This document shows positions 9,090 through 17,947 of a DNA stretch of 24,697 nt, in pieces. The first letter of the stretch is position 1. The number at the start of each line of letters is the position of its first letter. Source of the DNA: Penium margaritaceum. Taxonomy: Eukaryota; Streptophyta; Zygnematophyceae; Desmidiales; Peniaceae. The notes beneath the pieces were generated by a model, which saw only the letters and a program-made list of their open reading frames with translations, did not search any database and was not told the DNA's origin. The stretch lies in NCBI GenBank assembly GCA_023375785.1, contig SZWC01023538.1:1-24697 (forward strand), written 5' to 3'. Position numbers and translations under genes: made by a program.

Positions 9090-11470
9090 CTAGACTGGGT
9101 CGGACGCCTGAGCAGGGGTGCTAGCAGGGACAGGTGGTGATGCAGGAGGAGGTGTGAGGGCCGTGGTGCCTCTAGGGTGTGAAGTGGGCAGCACAGGCGA
9201 TATCTCTGGGCCAATGGCAATAATAGCCGGGTCGTCAAGTGCTGGAGACCGAGAGGGGCCTCGAGCGGACCCATCAGCCTGGCGACCAGTGGTCGACGGC
9301 GGAGAAATGTCCCCCATCCGCCGAGAACCCTCACAGGAAGGGACGTGGGTGGCAGAGAGGGCTGTGATGGAAGTCAGATCACGGTAAGTGAGTGACTCAA
9401 AAAATAGCGCGTCCCGAGACTCTATGACACGACGGCGAGTGGGGTCCCAGAAGCGCCAGGCCTTCGACCGCGGGGAGATGCCGATGAAGGCACACAAGCG
9501 ACCCCGAGGGGAGACCTTGGACCCCTGCTGGTCCTCGGTGTACCACACGGAAGCCACGGAACCCCAGACGCGAGCGAGGCGAAGATCAGCACGGTGGCCA
9601 AACCAGAGCTCGTACGGTGTAATATGGTCCGGAAGCGGACCATGCGGGAGGCGGTTCCAGACCCAGGTCATGTAGGAGAAACCCTCGAAGGCGAAGGACT
9701 CCGGGAGACCGCACTCAGACCGCATGGCACGGACCGCATCCTCCATGGTGCGGTTCCAGCGCTCAGAGACACCGTTCTTCTGTGGGGTGGCAGGAGCGGA
9801 GACCTGGTGAAAAATGCCGTACTCAGCAAAGAAGGTGTCCATCTCACCGAGGAACTTGCCACTGCGATCTGATTGGAAGGTGTGTAGCGTGTGGCGAGAC
9901 TGACGCTCAGCCATCACGAGCCAGAGCCGAACCGCAAGGACGGCGTCGCTCTTCTGACGCAAACTGTAGACCCACCGCATCTGGGTGAAGTCATCGGTCA
10001 TTGTCAGAACATATCGGCCCCTCTCGGACACGGACTCAACCGGGAGAGGACCAAGCAGGTCCGAGTGGACCAACTCGAGGGGCCGCAGTGCTCGTGAACG
10101 CGAATCAGGGTAAGTGCACCGGTGCATCTTACCCTGAGCGCAAAAAAGGCAGTCGGTCTTGGGTGGCTTCTCGAAAGAAGCCACGTCAAGACCAAGAGCG
10201 GGCTGCGTCTGGATGAGCTTCGACACAGTGTCATAGCCCACGTGACACAGACGTCGGTGAAGCAACCTCTGGTGGTCTAGGGATAGAACACCAGTGACAA
10301 AAACGCGACCAGAGGACATAGGGGAGCGAGGGGAGGACGGCCGAGCAATGCGGTACAGGTCATCAACGACTGAAGCACGCAGGACAATGCTACGGGTATC
10401 AGAAGCAGTCACAGTCGCCGAATCAGCAGTGTGCTCAACATAGAGACCCATCAGAGTGCAGGCACGCACAGACAGCAGGCTGAGCTCAAGATCAGGTACA
10501 AATAGCACGTCAGAGAGATACAAGGGGCCAGACGGACCATCGAAACACACAACCCCAACACCGTGGACTGGTAAGGACTGACCAGAGCCTGTGCGAACAG
10601 AACGAACAGTCGTGACGGGACCAAGAACCACAAAGTCACTGCGACGACACGTCATGTGGTGAATGGCACCAGAATCAATGATCCAAGTGCCACTGGGGTC
10701 ACGACCGGTGGACGTCACTGTACAACGAGCAACGGAACACTCGGCATCAGAGGGACGCTGAGCCGTCAGTGGGACGGAACGACGTACATCACGAAGGTGA
10801 GCCTCATGGATCCAGTCTGCGCGGTCAGGCCCATCCTCATCACATGCGGACTGTGCTCCCCCACACGTATCATCACGAGTCACGAAGGTGGACGAACAAG
10901 CAGTCTCTGACCCACTCGACGATGACAACACACTCGCACCTCCCTGTAAGCGAAGCGCCAGAAGATGACGTAGCTCGGCGATGGTGCGGTCACGTGGGTC
11001 TGGATCACTACTGCTCGCTGGCGAGGACGCAGGAACAGCTGCAGTCATAGTCGCCGCGCGTCCCGAGGAGTGTGCGGACGACGTGCCGGGTGCGGTACGA
11101 GCAGCATGGACCGCCTGAAGTCCACGGGTGATGCGCCCCCAATCAAGCGGCTGCTGGCACTCGGTGTAGCGATGGACACCTCCACAGTTGTAGCAGTGGA
11201 CGGAATGCCCACTGCTACCACTGGATGACGACTGCTGCTGGCCCGATCCGCGCTTCCTGTTCTTCTTCCCCTGGGCGGCTGTTGCGACGCCCTGCGTCTG
11301 CGTGGGTGTAGACGGGGTCGAGGAGGAGGAGGAAGATGTGGTGGAGATGGATGAGGGTGACTGCAGGATGGAAGATGGTGGTGAGGTGACGACTGCTGCA
11401 GCGAGGGACGTCTCCTGATGTGCTACTACGGCCTCGCGGGTCGACGTCACCTGGAGGAACAGCTGAGCGC
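9090..11470 (-). CDS. Element 2 zinc knuckle, protease and integrase
   Basis: Long open frame ending in a TAG at 9090-9092. In order: end of gag with a Ser/Gln linker; a zinc knuckle CYNCGGVHRYTEC at 11157-11195; an aspartic protease with DSGAIHHMT (Asp at about 10674-10676); a GAG-pre-integrase zinc site H-x4-H...C-x2-C at 10140-10259; and an integrase core with HSDLLGP (Asp near 10060), a second Asp in QSDRSGKF, and Glu in PQKNGVSERWNR near 9762. The Asp-to-Glu gap is 34 residues, one short of the common 35. The protease block differs from element 1's DSGATDHMT at two positions, and the second integrase block departs from the usual SDNGGE. A Pro-rich linker leads to the stop. It cuts Gag-Pol and inserts the DNA copy, if still active. 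Confidence 0.92.
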
Positions 11471-11482
11471 CCAAGGGAGCAG

Positions 11483-11880
11483 CTACATGGAGGCCGAGAA
11501 GGGCTCGAGAACGGCGTCGCTGTACCGGTCGAAGATGTCGGTGTACTCCAGGCAAACTCCGAGCATGATCGCCCGGAGTGCCCACAGCTGTGTGCCCCCT
11601 GAGGTACCCAGGCGCGTGTAAATACGCATGGCGCGTCGCCAGTAATCCGCCGCAGGCTCCGCTGGTCCCTGACGAAGCGAATGGAAAGCGCGGATGTGGG
11701 ACGTACGCGTGGTGTGCGTCTCTGCGGCTAGTAGGGACAGCGCTAGATCCCAGCCTCCACGAGGATCAGCTCCGGTGCCTGTGCTAGCCTCGCCAAGGAA
11801 GGGGCGGAAATTGACGACAGTCTCGCGCGGCATAGCATAGAGAAGTCCTCGCATGGCCCGGGCAGCTGTCGACACCTGTG
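11483..11880 (-). pseudogene. Element 2 gag core
   Basis: Open from the N at 11881 to a TAG at 11483-11485. It matches the gag core of element 1, including FRPFLGEA, FHSLRQGPAEPAADYWRR and IYTRLGT. Where the stop falls, element 1 reads on (LELLPWAHQLFLQ). About 15 bases further a single base is missing (GCGCTCAG against GCACATCAG), which moves the rest of gag to another frame. These two changes cut gag off before its zinc knuckle. The Gag core would form the virus-like particle. Confidence 0.88.
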
Positions 11881-11881
11881 N
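11881..11881. other. single N hiding missing gag sequence
   Basis: Element 1 has about 66 more bases between the shared flanks CCTGGAAAAGGGTCTCCCAG and the gag core (5109-5178). Element 2 has only a single N and a few bases there, and the reading frame changes at this point. Confidence 0.75.
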
Positions 11882-12494
11882 CCTGAAACAGGATCTCCCA
11901 GCAGTCAAACCCATCCTCGCTGATGTACCGTGGGGGTGGTGCCTCAAAGTCCTTTGGCTGCCGCTCCGTGGGAAGAGCAGCCGCAGGCTGAGGAGGGCGA
12001 GAGACAGGGAAGAAACCTGGAAGGGGGTGATCACCGAGAGAAGGAAATGACGGTCGTATCGGAGACACAGGTGGAGGTCGCATACCCGTCTGCAGCTGAC
12101 GGAGACGCTCCTGTAGAAGACGGATCTCCCGCTCCTGGGAGTCATCCTCGAAACCTGGCATGAGTGGCTCGTCATCAAGGAGGTCCTCAGGTGGTGGAGA
12201 GACTGCGCCAGGAGGTGCGGGAGGCGGAACCCCGGTCATGGACACCCGGGTCGAGTACTGTGCGGATGCCACAAGACCGGCAGCTCCCCCAGAAGTCCGC
12301 GCAGGAGCCGTGGACTGAGCACGCAAAAGCTCAGTCAGCGTGCGAATCGAATCAGTCTGCTCTCGCTGCAGACGACTCATCTCCTCTTGCTGGCTGCGTA
12401 GGTCCGCGATAGCCTGCGAGCGAGGGCTGAATACCTCTGGAGTGGAGGAGGAGGAACCAGCTGGCACCTTGTCCTTGTCGTCAGGCGAACTCAT
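11882..12494 (-). pseudogene. Element 2 gag, N-terminal part
   Basis: The first in-frame ATG is at 12492-12494 (protein starts MSSPDDKDK). The frame is open further upstream to about 12578, but without an ATG. About 200 residues: two Gln/Glu/Leu-rich segments that look like coiled coils (IADLRSQQEEMSRLQREQ and REIRLLQERLRQLQ), Pro-rich linkers, then RQPKDFEAPPP and DGFDCWEILFQ just before the N at 11881. After the N the gag core is in another frame, because element 1 has about 66 further bases here. The loss is probably an assembly gap, not a true mutation. Confidence 0.85.
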
Positions 12495-12618
12495 GTCGCC
12501 GCTCACTATGGGACGACAGGTCAAGTTTGTCGGATTTCCGTACCGTCTACATTTCTCGAGGAGTTGCAATGCTGGCAACTTTTGACCTTCCGGCCAAAAA
12601 TTTGCCTAAGTATGGTGC

Positions 12619-12666
12619 TGACGTCAACACGACCTGATGACGTCAGCAAGCAGAATGCTGACGTCA
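12619..12666. promoter_or_regulatory. three evenly spaced TGACGTCA palindromes
   Basis: Exact copies at 12619, 12638 and 12659, spaced 19 and 21 bases, about two helical turns. TGACGTCA is the core bound by plant and animal bZIP factors (CRE or TGA type). Element 1 keeps one exact and one near copy 21 bases apart (5515 and 5536). Binding is inferred from the motif only. Confidence 0.55.
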
Positions 12667-13389
12667 GCGTCGACGCTGACGTTTTTTTTTTTGCCTTTCG
12701 CTTGTGGTTCTGCGCGAGCGTGCAGCCGCCCAGTGGCGGCTGCGCGGAGGCTGCGCGGAAGCTGCGCGGCAGCTTCCGCCCAGCTGCTGCTACAGCTGCG
12801 CGGGCAGCTGCAGCAGCAGCTGCGTGGCTGCGTGCGCGGAGGTGGCAGCAGCAGTTGCACGCTGCCACTGCTGCTGTTGCGTGCCGCAGCAGCAGCTCGC
12901 TGCCGCCGCCGCCCGCTGCTGCTGCTGCGCTGCCGCGCTGCTGCGCTGTTGCTGCTGCTGCGCTGCACGCTGCTGCTGCTGCCGCTGGTGCCGCCGCTGC
13001 CGCTGCTGCTTGTGCTGCTGCAGCTGCGCTGCGGCTGTTGGTGCTGCTGCCGCCGCTGCGGCTGCTGTTGCCGCTGTCGCCGCTGCGGCTGCTGCGCTGC
13101 TGCTGCCTCCGCTGCTGCTGCGCTGCTGCTGCCGCGGCTGCTGTCACGCTGCTCCTGCGGCTGTGGCTGCTGCGCTGCTGCTGCTACTCAGCTGCGACGG
13201 CTGTGGAAGAAGGGCTGCTGGCACCGCCGCCGCCATGCCCCTCTGCGTGGTGGTACGCGTCGCTGCTGCTGTCTCTGCAGCTGCGATCTCACGTTGACGG
13301 CGGTCGACCGTCTCCAACGGGTCCCAGAAGATCTGCTGCAGCGGTGACTCTCACTGCTGCTGCTCTGCTGTGTCTCTGCTGCGCAGCTC

Positions 13390-13407
13390 GGTGAGATCTG
13401 TCTCACC
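13390..13407 (-). other. hairpin directly beside the primer-binding site
   Basis: GGTGAGA (13390-13396), a TCTG loop, then TCTCACC (13401-13407) form a perfect 7-bp stem. It ends exactly where the primer-binding site begins. It is not conserved in element 1. Confidence 0.6.
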
Positions 13408-13419
13408 GCTCTGATACCA
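13408..13419 (-). other. primer-binding site of element 2 (initiator tRNA-Met)
   Basis: TGGTATCAGAGC on the minus strand, directly against the 5' LTR starting at 13420. It is identical to the site of element 1. Confidence 0.94.
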
Positions 13420-13456
13420 TGAGAAACTGCTAGGAAGCTTCCTAGCCTTGCTGCTG

Positions 13457-13878
13457 NNNNNNNNNNNNNNNNNNNNNNNNNNNNNNNNNNNNNNNNNNNN
13501 NNNNNNNNNNNNNNNNNNNNNNNNNNNNNNNNNNNNNNNNNNNNNNNNNNNNNNNNNNNNNNNNNNNNNNNNNNNNNNNNNNNNNNNNNNNNNNNNNNNN
13601 NNNNNNNNNNNNNNNNNNNNNNNNNNNNNNNNNNNNNNNNNNNNNNNNNNNNNNNNNNNNNNNNNNNNNNNNNNNNNNNNNNNNNNNNNNNNNNNNNNNN
13701 NNNNNNNNNNNNNNNNNNNNNNNNNNNNNNNNNNNNNNNNNNNNNNNNNNNNNNNNNNNNNNNNNNNNNNNNNNNNNNNNNNNNNNNNNNNNNNNNNNNN
13801 NNNNNNNNNNNNNNNNNNNNNNNNNNNNNNNNNNNNNNNNNNNNNNNNNNNNNNNNNNNNNNNNNNNNNNNNNNNNNN
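13457..13878. other. assembly gap of 422 Ns
   Basis: Unknown bases inside the 5' LTR of element 2. The sister LTR has about 209 bases between the same flanks. Any open frame drawn through it is meaningless. Confidence 0.95.
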
Positions 13879-14020
13879 TAAAACCGGCCCAAAACCACTG
13901 TTTTGGCCGTAACTCTGCGCACACATGTCAGAATCCTACGCCGTCTGAACCTAGACGCGTAGAATCAAAAGACGCACGCAACGACTGGTCACATGCATGC
14001 ATTCATCGACTGACAGCGAG

Positions 14021-14027
14021 TATATAA
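14021..14027 (-). promoter_or_regulatory. TATA box of element 2 5' LTR
   Basis: TATATAA on the plus strand, TTATATA on the sense strand, preceded by an ATTTGCAT octamer-like site. It is retained in both element 2 LTRs. The matching site in both element 1 LTRs reads CACACAA. Confidence 0.65.
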
Positions 14028-14274
14028 TGCAAAAACATGCAAATGGGCCTCATGCCCAGTCCGCCGAAAGGCGCCTGCAAGACGTAGAAGTCACAGCAAG
14101 GAGTCCCGGTGACATCTGGGGCTCTGTAACAGTGGTCGGTCAGCTCCAGACGGGTAGTCCGCCGCCTGTCGTCGCGCCGGTGTCACCAGGGCCGCCTGCC
14201 TCAGGGATCCGCACGAGTATGGACACGGCCGAGTGGTCACAGTAAACTGTACAGGAACGGCACAAAGCACAACA

Positions 14275-14279
14275 CACGC
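14275..14279. repeat. right target-site duplication of element 2 (CACGC)
   Basis: Follows the terminal CACAACA of the 5' LTR and repeats 6275-6279. It is followed at once by ATCGGCAAGGG, the continuation of element 1's LTR. Confidence 0.92.
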
Positions 14280-14831
14280 ATCGGCAAGGGTCTGGGTAGG
14301 GGACACAAAGCAAAGTGTCAGAATGCTTCAATAGCATTTGGAGAGAGAAATGACACATGACATGTCCATGGCATAAGTACCTTCCGCGACGCACGACGGG
14401 TGTCGCACACGGCAGTGCAAGGTCTGTCCTAAAACCGGTCGAAAACCTTTGTTTTGGCTGTAACTCTGCGTAGACAAGTCATAACGCTACGCCGTCTACA
14501 ACAACATGTGCAGATACTCAAGCCGGACGCTACGACTGGTGACATGCATGCATCCGGCAACAAACGATGGACACACAATGCAAAGACATGCAAATCGGGC
14601 CCATGGCCTGTCCACTGATAAAATCCTACAAGTTGTAGAAAAACTGCACAAGGTCCTAGACAACATCCAAGACTCTGGGGCGACCATCGATCAGCTCTGA
14701 GCAAGTAGTCGACCACCAGAAGATGCCTCGGTGCCACGTGGTTCCGCATCAGGGATCTGCACGAGCATGGACACGGCTGAGTGGTCATAGTTGAATGTAC
14801 AGGTTGGGAGGAACGTCACAAAGTCACAACA
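14280..14831 (-). repeat. 5' LTR of element 1, distal part
   Basis: Continues the LTR broken at 6279 and aligns to about 797-1347 of the 3' LTR. Shared marks include GTCTGTCCTAAAACCGG, the CATGCATGCAT motif and GACTCTGGGGCGACC. It ends CACAACA at 14831. Many substitutions against the 3' LTR show its age. Confidence 0.92.
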
Positions 14832-15087
14832 CCCCGCCCCCCTCCCACGCACCTCAATGCGAATTACATGGTTCATCGCTCCCCCCCCCCACCTGGGGGT
14901 CTCTTTCCATTTGTCGCGCTCTTTGCCTATGCTCATTCGCATGCGCGAGATCCCGCCTGTCAAAGCATTCTGACAGAACGTTCCGGAAATGGCGATTTGT
15001 GCAAGACGTATGAAAAATGACGGCCATATTGATAAGAATCCCTGGCAATAGCAACACACTAGGCTATGATGCAATGAAGTTGGTAAG
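14832..15087. other. right flank of element 1, C-rich then ordinary
   Basis: Begins CCCCGCCCCCC and carries another run of C near 14881-14890. No gene recognised. The first five bases may be a degraded target duplication of element 1. Confidence 0.5.
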
Positions 15088-15594
15088 ATGTGTAGGCCAT
15101 CCACCAAAGTAGGCCAAATACGTAAGTGGTTTAGGTTGGGCGATCGTAGATGTAAGAGAATTCAAAACAGGGTCAGATGCGTAAAATGGCCGAGGGATCC
15201 GGAAACCGCGTTCTTACATTTTAAGGTGCTGGATATGAGTAACATAATTTCCACTCGTGGATATGGTAGGGTCTGTCGTTCGGGATCATGGACATCTGAG
15301 CTATTTCACCCTAATTTGTTTGTCTTTGCGCGCGGTTCAGGTACTCCGGGCGTTTTAAAGGAAAACATGGCGGGCCGAGGTACTACGGGACCTATTATTT
15401 GCGCGCAAAAAGAAAAGAACCTAATCATCCATAAGGAGGGAGTGTTCAGAAACGTTTCATGTAAGAAACATGTTTTGATGTGGGAACGACGAAAACAAGG
15501 AACCGAAACTCCCTTTGCGATGTATGGGAACCTGCCAGGACCTGGTACCACAAGGCTCGAAAATAGGAAACGCCGAACAAATTCGAGCATTTGA
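15088..15594 (+). other. 168-codon open frame, probably not a gene
   Basis: An uninterrupted frame in moderately GC-rich DNA. The translation is basic and has no domain, signal peptide or membrane segment that I recognise. The overlapping minus strand is also open over much of the same stretch, which weakens the case for coding. No clear promoter or splice signals. Listed because it is the longest plus-strand frame outside repeats. Confidence 0.15.
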
Positions 15595-16335
15595 GAGTGT
15601 TCGTTTGTAGATTCGAATGATGTTTGCGATGTTTTTCGCTATTAAAAGATGCCAGGAAAACGTATGTTGGCATCTCCGGAAAACATTCACCTTTGGTTCT
15701 TCCTCCTCCCTCTTCACACCCTGATGCATGACGGCAGCGTAGATAATCTACTGCTTGGTTCTGTACCCTGTTTGAAGGCAGAAAGGCATCTTGCCATTTA
15801 AGCATGGCAGAAACTGCAGACGGGTACAGTCATGCGTGAGGGTCGCTCGAGCAGAACTAGAGTGGTCCAGCTGTTTCACCAATGTTCAAACGCATAGAAT
15901 CTAAGGGGGCAAAATCGCCCAATTGCTGATGAGTTTTTGTTGGACTCTCCAAGCATCCATGGGATTATCTATACAGAACCCTTTATTTCTCTGGTTTTCT
16001 GGTTACTCTGGAGTTCATTACATCTCAACGATGGGCTGCAATCACCACCAGTTTCAAACCGCGACAATCTGGCATTGCGGCGTTAGATGCTCGCCTCGAC
16101 ATGTCGTTGAAGTGCTATTATTCCTTCACGCGCATAACCGTTGTTGCATGTGCGCTGATCCCGACTGATTCATCCATTATTCTTTCGTCCGACTCTGTTC
16201 CGATACTTTCTCCTCTTTACATTTTCTTCCTCGCACCTCGTGTCCTCCATCGCTTTCGTTCCCCGATTATTAGCGGTTGCCGAAAAGCATTTGTAGTTCA
16301 TTTGTGTTCTGACGACATAACAGAGCAATGCAGAA
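15595..16335. other. gene-free stretch, mixed composition
   Basis: Only short frames, none recognisable. T- and C-rich sequence around 16160-16260 could be an upstream region of the possible exon at 16336, but nothing proves it. Confidence 0.4.
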
Positions 16336-16509
16336 ATGGTTGTTCCACGAAAGTACGCTGAACGGGTCCTTTCTCCCTCGTCAGTGTCCTCAGCAGTCGA
16401 TGACCAGAAGCTTTCAAAACTTCACCTGAAAGAAGCTTTGACATCCTACAATCGGACAGTCGATCCCTCCGGCGATAGTGCGGGATATGACCTTCGGCAA
16501 CATTGCAAG
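16336..16509 (+). CDS. possible first exon of an unknown protein
   Basis: An ATG frame of about 58 codons with balanced, protein-like composition (starts MVVPRKYAERVLSPSSVSSA). It reaches CAAG/GTACC, a plausible splice donor, after which the frame soon stops. I do not recognise the family. No matching downstream exon is visible, and the next acceptor-like site, near 16547, would give an intron too short to splice. It could be a captured exon fragment or chance. Confidence 0.22.
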
Positions 16510-16510
16510 G

Positions 16511-17805
16511 TACCCCGCTTTCTTTACTAACATATCCCATATACAAGGACTTCAAATACTTCAACTCCAACCACCATATGTTTCCGATTTAAATACCAAT
16601 ACCCCGTATTCATCCACCCCACATTGTGAAGCCAACTCTCCATATACCCCGTAGAGTACGGGTCCATGTCTACTTCTACGAGGCACAAGATTTTTGCGTG
16701 CAGATGGATGTGTTTATTGAGTAGTTTTTGTAGTTGTCAAAGTGAACGATTCCTAAGCAGGAATGTTGCGAGTCCAAGTGCAAGGGGGTTTGGGACTTTC
16801 ACGAGGGGGAGGAAGGGGGGGTGGGGACTTTTCTGAGTTCAACGTTTTTCCAAAGCGAAAAATTTTCCACTTCAACTGGAATGGGGTTTTCACGACCACA
16901 GTCGTGACAAAATGCCTTAGGTTTGGCACATAATCTAAATCCTTAAATCCTATTTCAGTCGCATAAACTCGTTACTCAAAATGATTGATTACATGCCATG
17001 TACCCTGCCCGCATTCGTCATACCCCATGGATCGTCTGTACCTCGTAGCAAGTCGTCCGACCGTCGGTGCGGATGGTGAGGTCGAAGCGACACACGAGGT
17101 ACATGGTAACCAACGTTCTAATTTCTAGGTGGATGGTAATCAACATTTCCAAGTCGTGGAACATGGAGAACTATTTCTGATCATTGGGGCGAATACCGAC
17201 AGTTCATTAGAAGCAAAGGGAACCAAAGGTATTTCCTATATAACCTTCCCAACTCACCTTCTCCAAGCCACGAGTTTTTTTTGTAACGAGATGAGCAATT
17301 TGTAGAGAAACGCTCCCTAATAACAACAAGAACAACGCAATGCCCTTCAAAGGCATACACATTTGAAAGAATCTATTTCTTCATTTAAGCAATAGATCAT
17401 GTGAAGAGCCAACGATACCTCAACTTCGTACTATTCCACCGATGCGTGCATGTTGAAGAGACGATGCAAAACAAAAAAGAGAGTGAGTTAAATACTAATT
17501 GGCAGTACGTCCTAGCAACCAACTCCCCTTTCAGCAAAACAGTTACCCCAATGATATCCTACACGATTGAACTAGTTTTTCACGTATATTTAAAACAAAA
17601 TATGAACGATGATTTGTCATGGCAATCAAGGTTAAGCCCTTCAATCTTAATCTGACATGGCCCTTTGATTTGCGTTAGCCATATTCCATGATTTATTTTC
17701 TCTTCATGTGAAAAAGATTACATAATCCCCAAGTTTTGAAATGGTGTCAAGTCTCTAGCCTCGAAGGTGTGGGCTGTTAAAGCTTAGGCACCGAAGCTTG
17801 TTTAG
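16511..17805. other. gene-free stretch with small inverted repeats
   Basis: TGTACCTCGT (17037-17046) and ACGAGGTACA (17094-17103) form a 10-bp inverted repeat enclosing a shorter palindrome CCGACcGTCGG. A TATA-like CTATATAA is at 17236-17243, followed by only an 84-codon frame (17401-17655) with no recognised features. G-rich tract near 16790-16825. Confidence 0.4.
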
Positions 17806-17947
17806 TTGATTCATCCAAAAACACTCTTCATTTCTCATCTTTATCCCCATTCCAAAACTACCTCCCTGCATTTCTCCGAATACCCCACAAAATTTCTAAG
17901 AGCTCCCACACTCGCATCTCATGAAAACAGCAAGCCCCCCCTCCCTT

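Larger units (their letters stand above)
12495..13407 (-). other. leader of element 2 with CAG-type triplet tract
   Basis: About 910 bases between the primer-binding site and the gag ATG. 12700-13340 is dominated by GCT/CTG/GCC triplets on the plus strand (CAG/GCA on the transcript), so nearly every frame on both strands is open and rich in Ala, Gln, Ser, Leu or Cys. A 208-codon open stretch on the sense strand (12521-13147) overlaps the gag start but is not open in element 1. Three TGACGTCA palindromes lie at 12619-12626, 12638-12645 and 12659-12666. The leader is longer and more repetitive than in element 1. Confidence 0.8.
6280..14274 (-). mobile_element. Element 2: younger Ty1/copia retrotransposon, nested
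   Basis: A complete LTR-to-LTR copy of 7995 bp as assembled, including 422 Ns. It has TG...CA ends, a 5-bp target duplication, a primer-binding site for initiator tRNA-Met, a polypurine tract, and gag, protease, integrase, RT and RNase H in copia order on the minus strand. Paired LTRs differ by 5 substitutions in about 390 readable bases, so it is much younger than element 1. It sits in the same orientation inside the 5' LTR of element 1, to which it is related but clearly distinct. Gag breaks and one in-frame TAG make it unlikely to be autonomous as assembled. Confidence 0.95.
13420..14274 (-). repeat. 5' LTR of element 2 (contains an assembly gap)
   Basis: Pairs with 6280-6916. The 422 Ns at 13457-13878 stand for only about 209 bases if judged by the other LTR, so the gap length is not real. 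The minus-strand TATA box is at 14021-14027, which makes this the promoter copy. CATGCATGCAT lies just downstream on the minus strand. Five substitutions separate 13879-14274 from the matching part of the 3' LTR. Confidence 0.93.
704..14831 (-). mobile_element. Element 1: old Ty1/copia LTR retrotransposon, interrupted
   Basis: Order on the minus strand, from right to left: 5' LTR (split into 14280-14831 and 6187-6279), primer-binding site, leader, gag, protease, an integrase deletion, RT, RNase H, polypurine tract, 3' LTR (704-1347). RT lies downstream of the protease and deleted integrase position, which is the copia order. The 5' LTR is broken by element 2. The two LTRs differ at 9 of the first 92 positions compared by eye, so the copy is old. 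Flanks are CCCCC on the left and CCCCG on the right, a possible but weak 5-bp target duplication. The internal region has stops, 1-bp deletions and loss of the integrase core, so this copy cannot act alone. Confidence 0.93.

Noticed and set aside
9118..11050. Plus-strand frames opposite element 2 gag-pol
   Set aside because: Antisense shadows, with arginine-rich translations and no recognisable domains.
12564..13394. 276-codon plus-strand frame rich in Ala, Leu and Cys
   Set aside because: It is antisense to the element and arises because GCT/CTG triplets contain almost no stop codons in any frame. Several other overlapping frames are equally long.
13188..13926. Open frames of 154-244 codons across 13457-13878
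   Set aside because: They run through the 422-N gap and have no sequence content there.
704..14831. Three-LTR tandem array formed by unequal recombination between copies of one element
   Set aside because: The middle LTR is a chimera: 6187-6279 belongs to element 1 and 6280-6916 to element 2. The right-hand LTR block is likewise two different LTRs joined at a target duplication. Nesting explains all joints.
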